DNA of 9,781 nt from contig JALRGP010000031.1 of NCBI GenBank assembly GCA_023259685.1, positions 1 to 9,781 of the forward strand, read 5' to 3'. The notes beneath the pieces are model-generated. The model was not told the origin of the DNA, did no database searches, and worked only from the letters and a program-made list of their open reading frames with translations. The position numbers and the translations under genes were made by a program. Positions 6,040 through 9,781 of this stretch are shown piece after piece. Numbering within the stretch: the first letter of the stretch is position 1; each line of letters begins with the position of its first letter. The stretch is from Alphaproteobacteria bacterium (GTDB taxonomy: Bacteria > Pseudomonadota > Alphaproteobacteria > JALRGP01).

Positions 6040-7063
6040 TTATGATTTTTTCATGTCAATATTATTTAGACTACTACAATTTGAAATATCTATCTGTGAC
6101 ATTACGGAACCATTTGTTAAAATAGTCTGCAAGTTTTGACAGTTTTTAAGATTGATTGAATCAAAAATTGAATTTGATATCATTAATCCCAACAAAGTGC
6201 TCTGGTTGCTAAGGTCTAAATGAATTTTATGTCCGTAAAGTTTTATATTTTCAAATAGTGGTATGTACAAAAATTTATTGACATTATTAACTCTGAGGCA
6301 AATCTGGGGTGCGCTAAAGGGCTGTGGTTTTATGGCTGATTTAATAACATCAGAAATATTATTAATCTAACTTGCATTAATGTTTAAAATGATTATATTT
6401 TTAATTGATAAAAGTAATGATTCATTTGAATAATCCATCAACACTTCAGCTGAAGGGAACATTAAGTAAAAACCATTAATATTTTTTAGAATTTTGCATC
6501 CTCGTAAATCTAATTTTTTAAATTTTTTTTCGATTAGTCAATGTAGTAAACAAAGAAACATCAACAAGTTTTTCACAATTTTTTAAATCTAAGCTTTCTA
6601 AAAATGAGTTTTGTATATTGATCAATAATTTTTGTAAATTCACACATCCATTAAATGAAATTTTTCTAAAAAAAGAACTAAAATTTCCTGATACCAAGAA
6701 AGATTTTAGATTTTTACAAGAACTTAAATCCAGTTCTCCTTGAATAAGATAAGTTTCCCACTCTTTCCATTCTAATTATTTGACAAATCCATGAGGATCG
6801 TTTATTATTATTTTTTTACAACCTCCAGTTAAAGCTTCTTTGATTTTTTTTATCACGGCTTCAGATTGTTCTTCATTCTCATTATTGATAGAGATTTGTA
6901 TAGTTTGCATATTTAAGGTTTCACTTCTTGAGGGTATGTATTGGATTGAAGGTGTGTCTGAAAATGTCACGGCCTTTTTGGGGATAAGCGTGGATTCCAT
7001 TCCTTCTGCACTCACCATGATCATCGGCAGTATTAAATGCCAACTAAGTTTTTTTAGGTTCAT
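6040..7063 (-). pseudogene. Secreted leucine-rich-repeat protein, disrupted by two stops and a frameshift
   Basis: Read on the minus strand, one continuous LRR protein of about 340 codons can be followed through three lesions. The N-terminus (7063 down) is a signal peptide: MNLKK, hydrophobic LSWHLILPMIM, then VSA with likely cleavage before EG. A TAA at 6776-6778 interrupts after 95 residues, but the same frame continues with EWETYLIQGELDLSSCKNL. The frame then breaks in an A8 run (T8 at 6523-6530); removing one A restores KKLDLRGCKILKN. A TAG at 6367-6369 interrupts again and the same frame runs on to TAA at 6040. Repeat units follow LxxLDLxxCxxL: LDLSSCKNL, ISFNGCVNL, LDLKNCEKL, LDLRGCKIL, INLKNCQNL, IDISNCSSL. 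The 7071-7074 GAGG, 7 bases before ATG, is a good ribosome binding site. Proteins of this build are often host-interacting in endosymbionts (inference). The 95-residue N-terminal part might still be made. Confidence 0.72.
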
Positions 7064-7070
7064 TATGTAA

Positions 7071-7074
7071 CCTC
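7071..7074 (-). promoter_or_regulatory. Ribosome binding site of the LRR gene
   Basis: On the minus strand GAGG lies 7 bases before the ATG at 7061-7063. It fixes the start with the signal peptide and shows the gene was once set up for translation. Confidence 0.6.
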
Positions 7075-7095
7075 ATTTAAAATATATTTCTCACA

Positions 7096-7133
7096 TTATT
7101 ATTGAATCACAAAAATTATTAATAAATAGTTAA
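7096..7133 (-). promoter_or_regulatory. CtrA-like box and candidate promoter of the LRR gene
   Basis: The minus strand of 7119-7133 reads TTAACTATTTATTAA, a TTAA-N7-TTAA site lacking only the final C of the full consensus. It differs from the flgB box (541-555) at one of 15 positions, even in the non-consensus spacer. A -10-like TAATAAT follows about 21 bases after the second half-site, similar to the flgB layout. The local sequence is very AT-rich, so chance cannot be excluded. Confidence 0.4.
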
Positions 7134-7181
7134 TTTAAATTCCAAAATCAATAAATAAAAAAATTTAACTTTACAGGGCTT

Positions 7182-8042
7182 CTAAGATTCTTTTAGTGGA
7201 TCATTTTTTTGAAAAAACATGAGACCTCCAGGAATGGCCCATAATAATTGGATCATCCCAATCATTAATGAAAAACTTAATGCCAATGATGGATCAATGC
7301 CATAGCTTTTTAAAAAAAACAAAATAGCCCCTTCACGAACCCCCCATCCCGCGAAGGAGATTGGCACCAAAGAAACCAGTGCAACAAGGGGGAATAGTAC
7401 CATTAAATCCAACAAAGTCAAAGATATGTGGAATGCTAAATTAAGAACGTAAAAGGATGCACACATCACAACTGCACCAACAATCACAATAACGATATTT
7501 TTAATGGATAATCTTTTTTTTAATAAATCGGATAAATGATTAATATTGGAAAAAAAAGGAATATACTTTTTAAAAATAATGACCATGATAACCCCCATCA
7601 CCGAGGTAAATGCCCCCCATACGTACATGCGCAATGGAATAGGAATTGTATGAGATAATCCAAAACCAATCATCATGGTTGCCATAAATCCTACAACTCC
7701 CATCAGGCGGTCTACTAAAACATTGTAAAAGGCATGAGGTTGATGATGATGGGTGTGTTTTTTAATTTGAATAATTCTATAAACATCACCGCCAACGCCT
7801 CCCGGTAATGCTTGGGATAAGGTTAATCCTTTAAATGTCAAAACAAGAGCATCTTTAAAAGATAAAAATGGACACACGGTAAAAAAACGGTATCCCGCAA
7901 GAACGACGCTGATTCCGTATATAACAATTGCCAGCAATGCATAGGTCACATCCATTGTTTGAATGATGGACCATGTTTTTTGGACATCAATGTTGTATAC
8001 GATTAATCCTAGTATGATAAAAGATATAATAAGTTTTTTCAT
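7182..8042 (-). CDS. Flippase-like integral membrane protein (UPF0104 / LPG synthase transmembrane family)
   Basis: This family comprises multi-spanning inner-membrane proteins related to the transmembrane part of lysylphosphatidylglycerol synthase (MprF) and to AglD; several are thought to move lipids or lipid-linked precursors, but function is generally unproven. The 286-residue product has about seven to eight hydrophobic segments (roughly 3-19, 33-50, 113-131, 138-157, 182-200, 206-228, 252-275). Family motifs are clear: LPGGVGGDVYR (79-89), DRLMG (111-115), and PISFAGWGVREG (227-238), then IPGGL (270-274). There is no attached soluble synthase domain. A His-rich cytoplasmic-looking loop, HTHHHQPH (96-103), follows the first motif and is not part of the family pattern. 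The start overlaps the stop of the upstream CorC-type gene as ATGA, so the two are translated as a pair. No strong terminator follows the TAG at 7182. Confidence 0.85.
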   Translation of the reverse strand: MKKLIISFIILGLIVYNIDVQKTWSIIQTMDVTYALLAIVIYGISVVLAGYRFFTVCPFLSFKDALVLTFKGLTLSQALPGGVGGDVYRIIQIKKHTHHHQPHAFYNVLVDRLMGVVGFMATMMIGFGLSHTIPIPLRMYVWGAFTSVMGVIMVIIFKKYIPFFSNINHLSDLLKKRLSIKNIVIVIVGAVVMCASFYVLNLAFHISLTLLDLMVLFPLVALVSLVPISFAGWGVREGAILFFLKSYGIDPSLALSFSLMIGMIQLLWAIPGGLMFFQKNDPLKES

Positions 8043-9304
8043 GATTCACTCGTCTGTACACGTGGGGATTTTTTCATTCGAACCAGTGTCACTTGGTTAT
8101 TTTGTTTTCTTAAAATTTCGAATAAAACCCCGTCCAAATGAAATACTTGCCCCACCTTTGGAATCATTCTAAATTTATATAATAATAATCCTGCGACTGT
8201 GGATGCTTGATCATCAGGTAAATTCAAATCCAATTGACGGTTCACATCACGAATGGTCATGTTACCAAAAATTAAATAACTGCCATCTTCTTGGGGACGA
8301 ATACCACCGGTTAAAACATCATGTTCATCCATAATGTCTCCCACAATTTCCTCTAAAATATCTTCAAGAGTGACAATGCCCATTAATGTTCCATATTCAT
8401 CCACCACAATGGCAAAATGTTCGCGTTTTTCACGAAATGCTTGAAGTTGTTCCAACAAATCTCTGTTTTCATGAATAAACCATGGTTGGTGGCAAATAGA
8501 TACAATATCCAATTGATCATCTTGCAGGGTTTGCTTGGTACGAAGCAATGCTTTGGTATGCAGTATACCAACAATGTTATCTGGATTATCTTTCCAAAGG
8601 GGGATCCTGGTAAAAGGTGAGGCTAAGACTTGTTGAATAATCTCCGTATTTGATAAATTGGCATTGACTGTAAATACGTTTTGACGATGAACCATAATTT
8701 CATTGACCTGGACAGACCCAAGATCCAAGATGCTTTTAAGCATGGCTTTTTCTTGCACCGTGTCCTGATCGGGGGCACTGTGTAAATCAATGACGCCCCT
8801 TAGCTCGTCTTTATCTTGAACAACAGATTTTTCTTGGATTTTAAAACCTAAAATACGCAAGGTAAAGCGTGAAATATGTTGAATGATAACGTTAAACGGA
8901 TGAAATAACTGAAATAAAAAATTTAATACTTTGGAAATTTTTAACAAAAAAGATGTTGGTTTTTGCAAAATTAACATCTTTGGCATCACTTCGGCATAAA
9001 TGAGAATGATCGTTCCTATCATAATGGGGGCAAAGGTATCTAAAAATGAGTTGTTAAAATGGGATAAAATTTTTGAACCAGTGGCCACTACAATCGCGCT
9101 TAACAAGGTGGCGCATGTTAAAATAACACCAATAACCAGGCCTAATCTATCATGCAATTTTAAGATAATAGCGGCTTTGGGGTCACCAGATTTAGACATT
9201 TGATGAAGTTTGGGCTTTGAACTATAAGTCAAAGCCGTTTCTGCTGCTGAAAAAAAACTCATCAGCATTAAAAATATAATAAATAATATACAATCAACTA
9301 ACAT
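8039..9304 (-). CDS. CNNM/CBS/CorC-domain membrane protein (HlyC/CorC family transporter)
   Basis: Members of this family act in divalent-cation (Mg2+ or Co2+) efflux or resistance; the old name hemolysin C is misleading. The 421-residue product has the full architecture. The N-terminal CNNM (DUF21) membrane domain is about 1-190, with FFSAAETALTYSS (17-29) and AEVMPK (104-109). The CBS pair is about 200-325, with NEIMVHRQNVFTV (201-213) and VDEYGTLMGIVTLEDILEEIVGDI (from 301). The C-terminal transporter-associated CorC domain is about 333-410, containing GGIRPQEDGSYLIFGNM and STVAGLLLYKF. Hydrophobic spans lie near 3-21, 55-77 and 92-112. The start at 9304 is 35 bases after the M16 peptidase-like gene; GAGG lies rather far upstream (about 17 bases). 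The downstream flippase-like gene overlaps by ATGA. It resembles YfjD/MpfA-type proteins, but the transported ion cannot be told from sequence. Confidence 0.92.
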   Translation of the reverse strand: MLVDCILFIIFLMLMSFFSAAETALTYSSKPKLHQMSKSGDPKAAIILKLHDRLGLVIGVILTCATLLSAIVVATGSKILSHFNNSFLDTFAPIMIGTIILIYAEVMPKMLILQKPTSFLLKISKVLNFLFQLFHPFNVIIQHISRFTLRILGFKIQEKSVVQDKDELRGVIDLHSAPDQDTVQEKAMLKSILDLGSVQVNEIMVHRQNVFTVNANLSNTEIIQQVLASPFTRIPLWKDNPDNIVGILHTKALLRTKQTLQDDQLDIVSICHQPWFIHENRDLLEQLQAFREKREHFAIVVDEYGTLMGIVTLEDILEEIVGDIMDEHDVLTGGIRPQEDGSYLIFGNMTIRDVNRQLDLNLPDDQASTVAGLLLYKFRMIPKVGQVFHLDGVLFEILRKQNNQVTLVRMKKSPRVQTSES

Positions 9305-9339
9305 CGTTTTATAAATTTAATATCCTCATAGCGATTTCT

Positions 9340-9781
9340 TTAATGTACTTTGACGGGGTAAAGATCAAGACGACACACCGGTTTTTGAGATAAAATGATT
9401 CTCAATACGCGATTAACGTCTTCAAGGGTCACTTTTTTTAAAAATTTCGCCTCCGCATCAATATCTTCAATCGACCATCCCATAGACACATGGGCAAACA
9501 AGTCAACCGCATTCATCACCCCATCTTTGGCGAACACGATGCCAGAAATTAAATCGCGTTTTGATTTATACAATTCATCGGCGTTCACACCTTCTTTTAG
9601 CAGATGAGACAGGTAATGATGAATGATAGACTCAACGTTTTTAACATCTCCATTGGTCGGAAGTGATGCGTGGATCGTAAACAAGTAAGGATCTAAGAGA
9701 TGCCCTTGATACGTGCATTCTACGCTTAAAGCTAATTTTTTTTCTTCCACCAAGGTTTTATATAATTCTTTTGTTTGTGCC
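9340..9781 (-). CDS. M16-family (pitrilysin-like) peptidase, C-terminal part only
   Basis: The frame is open to the right edge of the window and the 5' part lies beyond it; 146 residues are visible. They match the C-terminal half-domain of M16 zinc peptidase-like proteins: ELYKTLVEEKKLALSVE at the start of the fragment, an ADELYKSKRDLISGIVF stretch (usual pattern ELxxAKxxL), SMGWSIEDIDAEAKFLKKVTLEDVNRVLRIIL, and the final LDLYP replacing the usual GxLxP. The zinc-binding HxxEH motif, if present, would be upstream, so it cannot be judged whether this is a catalytic or an inactive partner subunit. Many alphaproteobacteria carry such genes in pairs. An internal TTG at 9753 is not the real start because coding continues past it. 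It probably heads the operon with the two membrane genes, 35 bases upstream of the CorC-type gene. Confidence 0.82.
   Translation of the reverse strand, partial: AQTKELYKTLVEEKKLALSVECTYQGHLLDPYLFTIHASLPTNGDVKNVESIIHHYLSHLLKEGVNADELYKSKRDLISGIVFAKDGVMNAVDLFAHVSMGWSIEDIDAEAKFLKKVTLEDVNRVLRIILSQKPVCRLDLYPVKVH

Noticed and set aside
6840..7070. 76-codon plus-strand hydrophobic frame
   Set aside because: Antisense to the signal-peptide part of the LRR gene, which has a ribosome binding site; a shadow frame.
8039..9304. Hemolysin function suggested by the family name HlyC
   Set aside because: The domain order CNNM-CBS-CBS-CorC indicates ion transport; the hemolysin label is historical.
1..9781. 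CRISPR arrays, tRNA or rRNA genes, insertion sequences
   Set aside because: No regularly spaced repeats, no tRNA- or rRNA-like sequence and no transposase reading frame were seen on either strand.

Overview
The window looks like chromosome from an AT-rich alphaproteobacterium. The GyrA protein has the alphaproteobacterial form of the C-terminal domain, including an extra charged segment of about 45 residues inside it. A full CtrA-type site (TTAA-N7-TTAAC) sits in front of a flagellar operon, and a secreted leucine-rich-repeat (LRR) gene is present. Together with the base composition this suggests a host-associated lineage such as Holosporales or another Rickettsiales-like group. That placement is inference; no rRNA gene is present to settle it.

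Layout: 1-271 holds no convincing gene. A csrA gene (272-532, minus) diverges from a flagellar rod operon flgB-flgC-fliE (586-1663, plus). The 53-bp divergent region contains the CtrA-type box, a 12-bp palindrome and an AGGATGT sequence at the flgB start that resembles a CsrA binding site. After a 217-bp gap with a candidate promoter comes a tight plus-strand operon, gyrA-pyrH-holB-like (1881-5949). Both of its junctions are 4-base ATGA overlaps, and the holB-like product is unusually short. A convergent minus-strand gene (6040-7063) encodes a signal-peptide LRR protein that is now broken by two in-frame stops and one frameshift in an A8 run. Upstream of it lies a CtrA-like sequence that matches the flgB box at 14 of 15 positions. 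The right end is a minus-strand operon: the 3' part of an M16 peptidase-like gene (running off the window edge), a CNNM/CBS/CorC-type membrane transporter, and a flippase-like membrane protein that overlaps the transporter gene by ATGA.

How the genes fit together: FlgB, FlgC and FliE build the inner rod and the rod-MS ring junction of the flagellum. CsrA is a post-transcriptional regulator known to control flagellar genes elsewhere, and CtrA is the usual transcriptional switch for alphaproteobacterial flagella. The left part of the window can therefore be read as a motility control point. The middle operon is housekeeping (DNA supercoiling, UMP phosphorylation, clamp loader). The right operon concerns the envelope. 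The most notable items are the shared CtrA-like boxes at the flagellar operon and the decayed secreted LRR gene, and the possible CsrA site at the flgB start.
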